Assembly (NCBI RefSeq): GCF_902459465.1
Contig: NW_022985711.1
Coordinates: forward strand, 124,001 to 188,000
Length of the DNA: 64,000 nt
DNA from: Asterias rubens
Taxonomy: Eukaryota > Echinodermata > Asteroidea > Forcipulatida > Asteriidae
Reading direction: 5' to 3'
Part shown: in pieces, positions 57,301-64,000 of the stretch
Layout of the letters: each line of letters opens with the position of its first letter
How positions within the stretch are numbered: position 1 is the stretch's first letter
Program-made: the position numbers and the translations under genes
Notes under the pieces: model-generated
Told to the model about the DNA's origin: nothing
Seen by the model: only the letters and a program-made list of their open reading frames with translations
Database searches by the model: none

Positions 57301-60300
57301 GCACAAACCAGTAGGGCTGCCAACTGCCCAAGGTTTAATGACCAAAGAAACACAATGTAAACACACCAACTGGTGACACTGGTTTCTGAGCTTTTATGGC
57401 AACACTCAAACAATTCAATGGAGCTTTCCATTGATAAGTCACAAGAGAAACTAACTGGGTACAACTTAAATAATTCAGGTTTAAACAAAGACAAACTTAC
57501 AAGAGCAGGACTTGAACCAGTGACCACTGGCTTAACAAGCCTGTGCTCTACCAATCGGGCTATCTAAACCCTAGTATTACACTGTAGTGTCCCTATTTTG
57601 TCAATACCGTTGTCAATTTAAACTCTGCTTTAAGCTTAGTTGGCAGAGTGCTACAGGTAGCTTGTTTATCAAGTGGTCGCAAGTTCATGTCCGGCTTTTT
57701 TTTAATTCAAACTTGTCACAATTATGATTTTGCTTTTTTGCAAATGCTTTTACAGCAACTCCAACTAGTACTGAAGTTACAACCACTCAGGTAACATCCA
57801 CAACAGCTGGTTCAACTGAACAAACCACTACCACAGTTGTGACAACTTCTCCCGAGGCAACCACCACAGAGATAACCACTGTGGAGATAAGTTCAGGTAA
57901 GTACATGTATTTATATTTGGTTTGCCGTAACACCATGTGTGTATCTACTTGCCAGGTAGAGTTTGTTAGAGAACTGTCTTTCTTTATTCTACTACCGTGG
58001 AGTAGATTTATCAGATGTTCGGGAGACTTCTCAGTTCTGAAAAGAACTGTCCTGCAAGTACAGGTAAGTACGAAGGAATGATCTTTAGTGTTACTTTTCC
58101 AACCTTACTCTGGGTGTTTCAGACAATTTGCTGATTCTTTCTGTATGAATTGTTTCCTTAATTATGTGTTTGTATTTGTTGATTTGATGCAGGGCCACCC
58201 ACAACATCAGTTACGACTGCTGGACCAACAACTACAGAGGTATCGACCACTACGACTAATGTCACTACCCTATCGGTACCATCAACTACAGCTGCAGCTA
58301 CAACCTCGGCTGTGCCTACAACAACTGAAGTGGTCACCACAACTACTTTAGTTTTGACCACCACTCCAGAAGCAACAACCTCTGAGGAGACAACTGTTGT
58401 GACTACCAGCCCGGTGTCTACAACCACTGGTAAATATAAAAATGATTACAATTTTAACCTGTTATTGTGAATTAAACGAATTGCTAGGCTTAGCTGCTTT
58501 TTGCTGATCGTTTGCCTTCTTCTTAGGCCTGCTGACAAGTACTCAAGTTTCAACCCTATATTTGGGTTCAGTAACAAGTATACAAATTTAAAAAAAAAGC
58601 TTTGCGCTTTTAACTCGTTAAACTTTTGTTTTTATCTGTTTGTTTTCTAGGTACGACTTTAGCACCCTGTTTGGATAACCTGGATGACGCAGTTGAGGTC
58701 CACAGAATCAATATGGATGAATTTGCAGAAGTTTCCTCGGATTACTGGTGGATATCATTGAACCCCCCACAAAATGAGAGTACACCATACACTGGTTCCT
58801 CATTGGTTACCACTTTCAACCCCACTGTCAAGTTGGTTGCAATAAAGGTTGAGAAAAAGGAAGATGTGGTCGAAGACATCAAATTTTCCCTCACTGGAAA
58901 GTCTAATCGTGGAGACACAGCGTTTACACCAATAGAAAATGCTGATGGTGGAGCCATATTTACTGGCAAAACATACAGCTACATTTTTTTACCTAACGAC
59001 TTGGGACCTATAGCTTTACTGTCGCTCCGAATCATTCAACCAACTCCAACCTCCGAGTACAGAGTGAAGTTCTTTGGATGTGCAGGTAAAGAAATTCACA
59101 GTGTTTCTTTTTATGAATAAATTTGAGGCGACAAAAGGAATTATTTTTGACCTCTCAATGTTTAACATTTCTCTTGACTTCAATATCAACAGCTTTGCCA
59201 TCTACAACTGCAGCAACAACAGAGAAAGTAACCACAACAGTTGTGACAACTTCTCCTGAAGCAACCACCACAGAGATAACCACTGTGGAGATAACTTCAG
59301 GTAAGTGCAAAAGAGTGATCGTTGTTGGTACTTTTCCATCGTTACTCTTGGTATTTCAGACAAATTGCTGGTTCTTTCTTTTTGATTTGTTTCCTTAATT
59401 ATGTGTTTGTATTTGTTGATTTGATGCAGGGCCAGCCACAACATCAGTTACGACAGCTGGACCAACAACTACACAAGCATCAACAACTACCACAAATGTC
59501 ACTACAGTATCGGTTCCATCAACTACAGCTGCAGCTACAACCTCGGCTGTACCCACAACAACTGAAGTGGTCACAACAACTAGTGCTGTTTTGACTACCA
59601 CTCCTACAGGAACAACCTCTGAGGAGACAACTGTTGTGACTACCAGCCCAGTGTCAACTACCACTGGTAAAATTTCCTTTCATAATTGTTCTCCTACTTC
59701 AAACTCTCATTTTGCATTACTGTCTAAATTAAAGATATGAAAACATTTGGCATTATTTCTTCAAAAAAATGTCATAAGCTTACTAAATATATGTCTAGAA
59801 ATCTTTTGTTAACCATTAAATTCCTTCACACAGGACAAGCAACAAGTACTGAAGTTTCAACCAGTAGTGTAACAACTACCTCAGCTGGTACCACTACTGC
59901 AGGTCCAACTTCAACTGAACAAACCACTACCACAGTTGTGACATCTTCTCCTGAGGCAACCACCACAGAGATAACCACTGTGGAGATAACTTCAGGTCAG
60001 TACAAAAGAATGGTCTTGAGTTTTACTGTTTTTAAAACCTTTCTCAGGGGGGTGTTTCAGCAAAATTGTTGTTTGTTTCTTTTTTATTTGTTTGCTTAAT
60101 TATGTGTTTGTATTTGTTGATTTGATGCAGGGCCAGCCACAACATCAGTTACGACAGCTGGACCAACAACTACACAAGCATCAACAACTACGACAAATGT
60201 CACTACAGTATCGGTTCCATCAACTACAGCTGCAGCTACAACCTCGGCTGTGCCCACAACAACTGAAGTGGTCACAACAACTAGTGCTGTTTTGACTACC

Positions 60301-63300
60301 ACTCCTACAGGAACAACCTCTGAGGAGACAACTGTTGTGACTACCAGCCCAGTGTCAACTACCACTGGTAAAATTTCCTTTCATAATTGTTCTCCTACTT
60401 CAAACTCTCATTTTGCATTACTGTCTAAAGTGAAGATATGAAAACATTTGGCGTTGTTTCTTCAAAAAAATGTCATAAGCTTACTAAATATATGTCTAGA
60501 AATCTTTTGTTAACCATTAAATTCCTTCACACAGGACAAGCAACAAGTACTGAAGTTTCAACCAGTAGTGTAACAACTACCTCAGCTGGTACAACTACTG
60601 CAGGTCCAACTTCAACTGAACAAACCAGTACCACGGTTGTGACATCTTCTCCTGAGGCAACCACCACAGAGATAACCACTGTGGAGATAACTTCAGGTCA
60701 GTACAAAAAGAATGGTCTTGAATTTACTTTTCCAACCTTGCTCAGGGGGGTGTTCCAGACAAACTGCTGATTCGTTCTTTTTTATTTGTTTGCTTAATTA
60801 TGTGTTTGTATTTGTTGATTTGATGCAGGGCCAGCCACAACATCAGTTACGACAGCTGGACCAACAACTACACAAGCATCGACAACTACGACAAATGTCA
60901 CTACAGTATCGGTTCCATCAACTACAGCTGCAGCTACAACCTCGGCTGTGCCTACAACAACTGAAGTGGTCACAACAACTAGTGCTGTTTCGACTATCAC
61001 TCCTACAGGAACAACCTCTGAGGAGACAACTGTTGTGACTACCAGCCAAGTGTCAACTACCACTGGTAAATTTGTTTTTTGAGAAAGAAGTTTTGGTCAG
61101 AAAAATACTTAAAAAAAAACAATTATCTGTTAGATTGAACCATACAAATTTGTAGGCTCAGCTGCTGTACCTTAAATTCTTTGTTTAAATATGCTTCCTT
61201 CACAGGAGTGCCGACAAGTACTGAAGTTTCAACCACTAGTGTAACAACCACCGCAGCTAGTACAACTTCTGCAGGTCAAAATTATTTCCTTATTACTACT
61301 GTTGTCTTTTTGTTGTCATTTTGGGCAGTGAAGATTTGAAATTTAGGCAAACACTTTTTCTTAATTAGGTACTGTTATTACATGTTAATTTCGAAAAATT
61401 GTTTATCCTTGATGTATAACTTTGTTGGTGTGTGACATTTTCATGTTTGAATTTCCAATACAAACATTAAATTGATTAAAATTCTTAAATTCATATTTTC
61501 CTTTATTTTCTAGGTACGACTTCAGCACCATGTTTGGACAACCTGGATGATGTAGTTAAAGTCGAACGAATAAATTTGGATGACTTTTCCGAGTTGTCTG
61601 CTGATGATTGGTCGATACCATCAAACCCCCCACAAGATGAGAGTACACCATATACTGGTTCCTCATTGGTTACTACATTCGAGCCCAATGTCAAATTGGT
61701 TGCAATAATGGTTGAGAAAAAAGGCGATGTGGTCGAAGACATTAAATTTTCCCTCACTGGAAAGTCTAATCGTGGAGACACAGCGTTTACACCAATAGAA
61801 AATGCTGATGGTGGAGCCATATTTACTGGCAAAACATACAGCTACATTTTTTTACCTAACGACTTGGGACCTATAGCTTTACTGTCGCTCCGAATCATTC
61901 AACCAACTCCAACCTCCGAGTACAGAGTGAAGTTCTTTGGATGTGCAGGTAAAGAAATTCACAGTGTTTCTTTTTATGAATAAATTTGAGGCGACAAAAG
62001 GAATTATTTTTGACCTCTCAATGTTTAACATTTCTCTTGACTTCAATATCAACAGCTTTGCCATCTACAACTGCAGCAACAACAGAGAAAGTAACCACAA
62101 CAGTTGTGACAACTTCTCCTGAAGCAACCACCACAGAGATAACCACTGTGGAGATAACTTCAGGTAAGTGCAAAAGAGTGATCGTTGTTGGTACTTTTCC
62201 AACGTTACTCTTGGTATTTCAGACAAATTGCTGGTTCTTTCTTTTTGATTTGTTTCCTTAATTATGTGTTTGTATTTGTTGATTTGATGCAGGGCCAGCC
62301 ACAACATCAGTTACGACAGCTGGACCAACAACTACACAAGCATCAACAACTACCACAAATGTCACTACAGTATCGGTTCCATCAACTACAGCTGCAGCTA
62401 CAACCTCGGCTGTACCCACAACAACTGAAGTGGTCACAACAACTAGTGCTGTTTTGACTACCACTCCTACAGGAACAACCTCTGAGGAGACAACTGTTGT
62501 TACTACCAGCCCAGTGTCAACTACCACTGGTAAAATTTCCTTTCATAATTGTTCTCCTACTTCAAACTCTCATTTTGCATTACTGTCTAAATTAAAGATA
62601 TGAAAACATTTGGCATTATTTCTTCAAAAAAATGTCATAAGCTTACTAAATATATGTCTAGAAATCTTTTGTTAACCATTAAATTCCTTCACACAGGACA
62701 AGCAACAAGTACTGAAGTTTCAACCAGTAGTGTAACAACTACCTCAGCTGGTACCACTACTGCAGGTCCAACTTCAACTGTACAAACCAGTACCACGGTT
62801 GTGACATCTTCTCCTGAGGCAACCACCACAGAGATAACCACTGTGGAGATAACTTCAGGTCAGTACAAAAGAATGGTCTTGAGTTTTACTGTTTTTAAAA
62901 CCTTTCTCAGGGGGGTGTTCCAGACAAACTGCTGATTCGTTCTTTTTTATTTGTTTGCTTAATTATGTGTTTGTATTTGTTGATTTGATGCAGGGCCAGC
63001 CACAACATCAGTTACGACAGCTGGACCAACAACTACACAAGCATCAACAACTACCACAAATGTCACTACAGTATCGGTTCCATCAACTACAGCTGCAGCT
63101 ACAACCTCGGCTGTGCCTACAACAACTGAAGTGGTCACAACAACTAGTGCTGTTTCGACTACCACTCCTACAGGAACAACCTCTGAGGAGACAACTGTTG
63201 TGACTACCAGCCCAGTGTCAACTACCACTGGTAAAATTTCCTTTCATAATTGTTCTCCTACTTCAAACTCTCATTTTGCATTACTGTCTAAAGTAAAGAT

Positions 63301-63928
63301 ATGAAAACATTTGGCATTATTTCTTCAAAAAAATGTCATAAGCTTACTAAATATATGTCTAGAAATATTTTGTTAACCATTAAATTTCTTCACACAGGAC
63401 TAGCAACAAGTACTGAAGTTTCAACCAGTAGTGTAACAACTACCTCAGCTGGTACAACTACTGCAGGTCCAACTTCAACTGAACAAACCAGTACCACGGT
63501 TGTGACATCTTCTCCTGAGGCAACCACCACAGAGATAACCACTGTGGAGATAACTTCAGGTCAGTACAAAAGAATGGTCTTGAGTTTTACTTTTCCAACC
63601 TTGCTCAGGGGGGTGTTCCAGACAAACTGCTGATTCGTTCTTTTTTATTTGTTTGCTTAATTATGTGTTTGTATTTGTTGATTTGATGCAGGGCCAGCCA
63701 CAACATCAGTTACGACAGCTGGACCAACAACTACACAAGCATCGACAACTACGACAAATGTCACTACAGTATCGGTTCCATCAACTACAGCTGCAGCTAC
63801 AACCTCGGCTGTGCCTACAACAACTGAAGTGGTCACAACAACTACTGCTGTTTCGACTGTCACTCCTACAGGAACAACCTCTGAGGAGACAACTGTTGTG
63901 ACTACCAGCCAAGTGTCAACTACCACTG
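34206..63928 (+). CDS. Secreted gel-forming mucin (VWD/C8/TIL plus PTS repeats), 3' end outside window
   Basis: Forty-three exons join in frame without a stop (about 2541 codons). Exons 1-28: 34206-34267, 34875-35009, 35210-35256, 35578-35673, 36222-36302, 36423-36609, 37007-37143, 38994-39452, 40913-41038, 41649-41757, 43496-43759, 44361-44577, 44850-45060, 45591-45764, 46591-46718, 47857-47966, 48333-48379, 48566-48803, 49580-49629, 50849-50914, 52279-52530, 53318-53625, 54682-54838, 55500-55737, 56602-56651, 56904-56975, 57756-57896, 58193-58429; later exons are listed under the PTS entries. A hydrophobic signal peptide (YLLFLAGVVLC) is followed by D1-D2-D'-D3 assemblies as in VWF, MUC2 and MUC5, then Thr-rich cassettes. 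The role inferred is a secreted, disulfide-linked mucus polymer. VWF, SCO-spondin and zonadhesin were considered, but three D assemblies followed by long PTS fit a gel-forming mucin best. Orthology to a particular MUC cannot be claimed. Confidence 0.92.
36650..36936. mobile_element. TTAA-flanked inverted-repeat element, left end missing
   Basis: Keeps TGATTTCGAGACCTCAGAAT, the GAGGTCACGAAATCAAGC arm, and the right end TATAGTGTCCAGTGTCTTTAA. It occupies much of mucin intron 6, 70 bp before exon 7. Confidence 0.75.
38064..38330. mobile_element. Two neighbouring 135-bp foldback elements, second partial
   Basis: A complete copy spans 38064-38197 (GGCGCCACCACTTTTTCAT to GTGGTGGCGCCATACGG). A second begins at 38262 with GGAAAAGTTTCTGTATGGCG and breaks off near 38330 with a different interior. 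Mucin intron 7. Confidence 0.75.
38785..38937 (-). mobile_element. tRNA-derived SINE, family C, partial
   Basis: Plus strand shows GAAGTGTCACGACCAGGACT, TCGAACCCACACTGCTGATC and TCTTCCACTCGGCTACGACA, the reversed head of family C. It ends about 57 bp before mucin exon 8. Confidence 0.75.
40172..40318. mobile_element. GTCGATTTCACGAAACTC inverted-repeat element
   Basis: Ends CAGCCGTCGATTTCACGAA and TTGTGAAATCGACGGCAGGT; the interior repeats TTAGGATTAATC and GACGAGTCC in both orientations. A second copy lies at 40602-40778 and a fragment at 45812-45880. Mucin intron 8. Confidence 0.75.
40602..40778. mobile_element. GATTTCACGAAA inverted-repeat element, second copy
   Basis: CAGCCGATTTCACGAAAGGC at the left and GGTAAAATCGAAGGCTGGTC at the right, with AGGATTAATCC and GAGTTAGG repeats. 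It ends about 135 bp before mucin exon 9. Confidence 0.7.
41226..41365. repeat. Minisatellite, GGGACCAATGGTAGAACCAG type
   Basis: Six or seven units of about 17-24 bases vary around AGGGGACCAATGGTAGAACC in mucin intron 9. Confidence 0.8.
41829..42197. mobile_element. Inverted-repeat element rich in ATCCGGTTAATGGCG
   Basis: Starts CCTGGGCGAATTATTCGAAT and ends near CAATATTCGCCCAGCAC. It is the opposite-orientation relative of 6269-6797, with a shorter interior. Mucin intron 10. Confidence 0.65.
42608..42680 (+). mobile_element. tRNA-derived SINE head, family B
   Basis: GACCAGATAGCTCAGTTGGT, AGAGGGCTGG and GAGGTTGTTGGTTCAACATG: A-box intact, B-box mutated. Mucin intron 10. Confidence 0.6.
42728..42974. 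mobile_element. GGGCCCAATTTC inverted-repeat element, second type
   Basis: GGGCCCAATTTCATGGCTC to GAACCAGGAAATTGGGCCC with CGTAAGCACAGAAT and GCGCTTACGG repeated inside. Same family as 19083-19364. Mucin intron 10. Confidence 0.8.
43781..43801. repeat. Poly-C tract
   Basis: About 22 consecutive C bases just inside mucin intron 11. Confidence 0.9.
43838..44330 (+). mobile_element. tRNA-derived SINE, family C, split by another insertion
   Basis: The head (GTGCCGAGTGGATAAGGGCG, ACTCAAGCTCTGG) stops at 43877 and resumes at 44120 (TGTTTCTGATCAGCAAAGT, GGTTCGATTC, TGACACTTGTGTACTAGCAA). The gap holds a GGGCCC element. Mucin intron 11. Confidence 0.75.
43878..44119. mobile_element. GGGCCC-type inverted-repeat element inside a SINE
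   Basis: Starts GGACCCAATTTCATAGAGAT and ends CTCTATGAAATTGGGCCC; CTGG is present on both sides, a possible target duplication. The interior has CTTGATAAAAACAGGATTACC and its inverse. Confidence 0.75.
44600..44686 (-). mobile_element. tRNA-derived SINE, family B, degraded
   Basis: Plus strand GAATTTACTAGAGTAGGATT and CTCAAACAATTGAGCTATGT are family B reversed. It abuts the 5' edge of a partial exon copy at 44687. Confidence 0.6.
44687..44780 (+). pseudogene. Partial duplicate of mucin exon 13
   Basis: The frame reads DFMLPTGDRVSVVRDFTPA, nearly the same as DFTLPTGDRVSVVRDFTPA in the real exon 13 (about 44890-44948), then diverges (LNCPSGVDKAL) and ends at a GT donor (GTAAGA at 44781). The 5' part, which would carry GLCGNY, is absent and a SINE remnant sits there instead. 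An exon relic is likelier than an alternative exon, because no acceptor is apparent. Confidence 0.8.
45101..45482. mobile_element. TTAA-flanked inverted-repeat element, diverged
   Basis: Ends TTAAAGACACTGGACACTAT and CCAATAGTGTCCACCGCCTT; the interior contains a TTTTTTTTTCTTTAACAGG insertion. Mucin intron 13, starting 40 bp after exon 13. Confidence 0.8.
46308..46564. mobile_element. GGGTGCGTTCGAT inverted-repeat element, complete
   Basis: GGGTGCGTTCGATAACACTA on the left and AGCTAAACGAACGCACCC on the right bracket 257 bp; TAA is present at both flanks, fitting a 3-bp target duplication. Interior GTGCCC/CTGGGG segments are themselves inverted. It ends 26 bp before mucin exon 15. Confidence 0.85.
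46663..47668 (+). repeat. Tandem array of eight 126-128 bp units spanning the mucin exon 15 donor
   Basis: The first unit is the real end of exon 15 (NTDCKERCIQGCQCPDGE, donor at 46719). Seven more units follow, with intact GTAAGT donors at 46847, 46975, 47102, 47228, 47356, 47484 and 47612. Every extra unit encodes NTDCKEHCIQGCQCPGGE before the donor (one has NTEC), then TTC(C/A)ACATATAGAGCTTTG and ACTAGAGGGCGCATTGATAT. The extra units agree with each other more than with the real exon (His for Arg, Gly for Asp), so they were amplified from a diverged copy or homogenised. Confidence 0.94.
47680..47795. repeat. Dispersed foldback repeat
   Basis: CCCATATCCAACTCAGCCTT and CAGCCTCGTTGGACATGGGA form an inverted pair; CTATATTTTTCCGTATTCCA follows. 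It is a relative of 6798-7050. Mucin intron 15. Confidence 0.6.
48920..49190. repeat. Three tandem units of about 80-100 bp
   Basis: CTCCTGGGGCTGAAACAGGG, GGATGTAGGCATGGGTATC and ATCCACTAGGAGCCACC recur three times. A reversed family C SINE fragment (49190-49332) follows directly, so the tandem may have grown next to or within it. Mucin intron 18. Confidence 0.8.
49190..49332 (-). mobile_element. tRNA-derived SINE, family C, partial
   Basis: Plus strand AAGCAATTATGGTTAAGTGT, CTTGCTCAAGGGTGTC, ACCAGGATTCAAACC and TGCTTGGCCATGACAC correspond to family C reversed. Mucin intron 18. Confidence 0.65.
50525..50680 (+). repeat. Dispersed repeat with TTGCCAGGTAGAGTTTGTT
   Basis: TTTGCGGTAACACC, TTGCCAGGTAGAGTTTGTT, TTTCTTTATTCTACTAC and GAGACTTCTCAGTTCTGAAA recur at 57915-58065. 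Mucin intron 19. Confidence 0.75.
51249..51633. mobile_element. TTAA-flanked inverted-repeat element, full-length
   Basis: TTAA + AGGCAGTGGACACTATTGG on the left; CCAATAGTGTCTACTGTCT + TTAA on the right. Palindrome GATTTCGAGACGTCAGATT/GAGGTGTCGAAATC. Opposite orientation to 12298. Mucin intron 20. Confidence 0.85.
51816..52020 (+). mobile_element. tRNA-derived SINE, family A
   Basis: Head GGCAATCTCGGTGGTCAAGT, TGGTAAGACACTGCTCTAGA; the B-box GGGTTGGAATACC is mutated. Body ATTCCTGTGATTTGTTTTCA and GTAAAACCAAAATTAATATT. A reversed, partial copy lies at 52072-52232. Mucin intron 20. Confidence 0.75.
52072..52232 (-). mobile_element. tRNA-derived SINE, family A, partial
   Basis: Plus strand AAATTTGCATCGTGGATAAA, TTTTTACCCATTTACACCGA, CACAGGCATATTACTCAGG: family A reversed. 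With 51816-52020 it forms an inverted pair around a TTA microsatellite. Confidence 0.7.
52612..52868 (+). mobile_element. tRNA-derived SINE, family C, head missing
   Basis: AGTCCCGGTCATGACACTTG, AGCAAGACACTTAACCATAT, GGTACCTGTGAGGGCAGAG, CAGGCTGTATACTCCCCAGG and GAGCGCTATATAAGAAGCC. Mucin intron 21. Confidence 0.75.
52904..53292. mobile_element. TTAA-flanked inverted-repeat element, full-length
   Basis: TTAA + AGGCAGTGGACACTATTGG; CCAATAGTGTCCACTGCCT + TTAA. The right end lies 25 bp before mucin exon 22, so it borders the acceptor's pyrimidine tract. Confidence 0.87.
53717..54037. mobile_element. TTAA-flanked inverted-repeat element, internally deleted
   Basis: Left TTTAAAGGCAGTGGACACTA, right CCAATAGTGTCCAGGGTCTTTAA. 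The GATTTCGAGACC palindrome is deleted (ACGAATTTGATGTGTGTTTT). Mucin intron 22. Confidence 0.83.
54879..55111. mobile_element. GGGCCC-type inverted-repeat element
   Basis: CTGGGCCCTGTTTCATAGAG to CTCTTTGAAATTGTGTCCAG, with CTTGATAAAAACAGGATTACC inside. Mucin intron 23, 40 bp after exon 23. Confidence 0.75.
55282..55440. mobile_element. Foldback element with AAACTTGCGGGTA ends
   Basis: TAAACTTGCGGGTATAACCA and TTGTACCCGCAAGTTTA pair; next inward, TGTAAATCTCTTA pairs with TAAGAGATTTACA. The core is GTGTTGGCTCTGAAAAGAGC. It ends 60 bp before mucin exon 24. Confidence 0.78.
55784..56163. mobile_element. TTAA-flanked inverted-repeat element, diverged
   Basis: Left TTTAAAGGCAGTGGACACTA, right AACAGTGTCCAGTGTTTTCA. 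Interior CTAAGACCTCAGAATTAGAT and TTTTGAGGTC. Mucin intron 24. Confidence 0.78.
56320..56580 (+). mobile_element. tRNA-derived SINE, family A, with internal gap
   Basis: TTTATCCCCGATGCAAACTT, CAAAAACATAGGATTCCAGC, CACCTTGGTGGTCTAGTTGG, then TATACAGTGCTAACACACAT and TTTATCCCGATGCAAATTTA. The tRNA 3' half is lost. It ends about 20 bp before mucin exon 25. Confidence 0.7.
57188..57312 (-). repeat. Inverted copy of the KAT2 intron 8 tandem unit
   Basis: AGCTCCATTAAAGAATGAGA, GTTATCTCCATGTTATTCC and GGACTTAATC...CCAGTAGGGC match 17213-17481 in reverse. Mucin intron 26. Confidence 0.7.
57475..57590 (-). mobile_element. tRNA-derived SINE, family B
   Basis: Plus strand TTTAAACAAAGACAAACTTA, GAGCAGGACTTGAACCAGTG and CTACCAATCGGGCTATCTAA; B-box intact on the minus strand. 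Mucin intron 26. Confidence 0.72.
57915..58065 (+). repeat. Dispersed repeat with TTGCCAGGTAGAGTTTGTT
   Basis: Second copy of 50525-50680 (TTTGCCGTAACACCATGTGT, GAGACTTCTCAGTTCTGAAA). Mucin intron 27. Confidence 0.75.
58651..59085 (+). other. Mucin exon 29: unfamiliar 145-residue domain, copy 1
   Basis: One phase 1-1 exon encodes a non-PTS domain. It has a Cys close to its start (APCLDNLDD), a predicted all-beta look with KLVAIKVE and IKFSLTGK strands, an RGD tripeptide (SNRGDTAF), aromatic TYSYIFLP, and ends YRVKFFGCA. The terminal Cys pairing and the FFGC ending recall discoidin/F5-8C-like beta sandwiches, but I cannot name a family. It sits where CysD domains sit in vertebrate MUC2/MUC5, yet lacks their WxxW signature. 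Confidence 0.8.
59193..61274 (+). other. Mucin exons 30-36: PTS cassettes, block 1
   Basis: Exons 59193-59300 (108), 59430-59666 (237, type A), 59834-59995 (162, type B), 60131-60367 (A), 60535-60696 (B), 60829-61065 (A), 61206-61274 (69, short B-like). Type A reads GPATTSVTTAGPTTTQ...PTTTEVVTTTSAV; type B reads GQATSTEVSTSSVTTTS...SPEATTTEITTVEITS. All are phase 1-1 and contain no Cys. Introns flanking like cassettes are also near-identical, so exon and intron were copied together. Confidence 0.9.
61514..61948 (+). other. Mucin exon 37: unfamiliar 145-residue domain, copy 2
   Basis: Same length and phase as exon 29. The first half differs at about 20 residues (for example VKVERINLDDFSELSADDW for VEVHRINMDEFAEVSSDYW). 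From DIKFSLTGK onward it is identical at protein level and nearly identical in DNA, and the following intron is also nearly identical. RGD is kept. Confidence 0.85.
62056..63928 (+). other. Mucin exons 38-43: PTS cassettes, block 2
   Basis: Exons 62056-62163, 62293-62529 (A), 62697-62858 (B), 62994-63230 (A), 63398-63559 (B), 63692-63928 (A). Each boundary is exactly 2863 bp to the right of its counterpart in block 1. The window ends in the following intron, which again matches 61066-61137, so the array very probably continues with a short exon and another copy of the embedded domain. Confidence 0.9.
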
Positions 63929-64000
63929 GTAAATTTGTTTTTTGAGAAAGAAGTTTTGGTTAGAAAAATACTTAAAAAAAAACAATTATCTGTTAGATTG

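Larger units (their letters stand above)
56904..58429 (+). other. Mucin exons 26-28: first PTS cassettes
   Basis: Exons 56904-56975, 57756-57896 and 58193-58429 encode Thr/Ser/Pro/Val/Glu-rich sequence (TTNGTTT, TTTTVVTTSPEATTTEITTV, VTTTTLVLTTTPEATT). All begin and end in phase 1, so any can be gained or lost without shifting the frame. Dense Thr/Ser is the expected substrate for mucin-type O-glycosylation. Confidence 0.85.
58651..64000 (+). repeat. 2863-bp tandem segmental duplication in the mucin PTS region
   Basis: Unit 1 is 58651-61513 and unit 2 starts at 61514 and runs off the window. All exon starts and ends placed so far differ by exactly 2863. The sequence is nearly identical from about 58880/61743 rightward and clearly diverged before that, within the embedded-domain exon. 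Confidence 0.92.

Noticed and set aside
58158-63926. Repeated 89-residue minus-strand frames rich in Val and Thr
   Set aside because: They are the antisense of the type A PTS exons, where Thr codons ACA/ACC/ACT become TGT/GGT/AGT or, shifted, Val codons.
34206-63928. Identification as VWF, SCO-spondin or zonadhesin
   Set aside because: No VWA domains, no thrombospondin or LDLa repeats, no MAM domains; three D assemblies and then long PTS cassettes point to a gel-forming mucin.

Overview
This is a piece of animal nuclear DNA: AT-rich, intron-rich and dense in short repeats. The gene set, splice signals and repeat style fit a marine deuterostome. An echinoderm, probably a sea star, is my best guess, but that rests on general familiarity and not on a search. 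Four protein-coding genes could be reconstructed exon by exon from GT/AG (one GC/AG) junctions that keep the reading frame.

Layout. (1) 2316-7165, minus strand: METTL5, an 18S rRNA m6A methyltransferase, 7 exons, 237 codons. (2) 9521-24645, plus strand: a KAT2 (GCN5/PCAF) histone acetyltransferase, 17 exons, 835 codons, with PCAF-homology, GNAT and bromodomain regions. (3) 26791-30903, minus strand: CIR1, the RBPJ/CBF1-interacting corepressor, 6 exons, 505 codons. (4) 34206 to beyond the right edge, plus strand: a secreted gel-forming mucin. At least 43 exons and about 2541 codons are visible, with a D1-D2-D'-D3 von Willebrand-type N-terminus followed by Pro/Thr/Ser-rich (PTS) cassettes and an unfamiliar embedded domain.

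METTL5 and KAT2 are head to head, KAT2 and CIR1 tail to tail, CIR1 and the mucin head to head. Intergenic DNA and introns are full of non-autonomous elements: a roughly 380-bp inverted-repeat element flanked by TTAA (about a dozen copies or fragments), a 135-bp foldback element, 'GGGCCC' inverted-repeat elements, at least three tRNA-derived SINE families, and one decayed non-LTR retrotransposon 3' end.

The most unusual signal is tandem amplification of exon edges. A 3' splice site plus the first exon bases is repeated about ten times in KAT2 intron 2. A 5' splice site plus the last exon bases is repeated eight times in mucin intron 15. The last METTL5 exon lies in a degenerate tandem repeat that appears to supply a C-terminal extension. 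In addition, a block of the mucin PTS region is duplicated with exactly 2863 bp offset at every exon boundary I could place.

Exon coordinates were derived by hand from the sequence; no alignment or transcript data were available.
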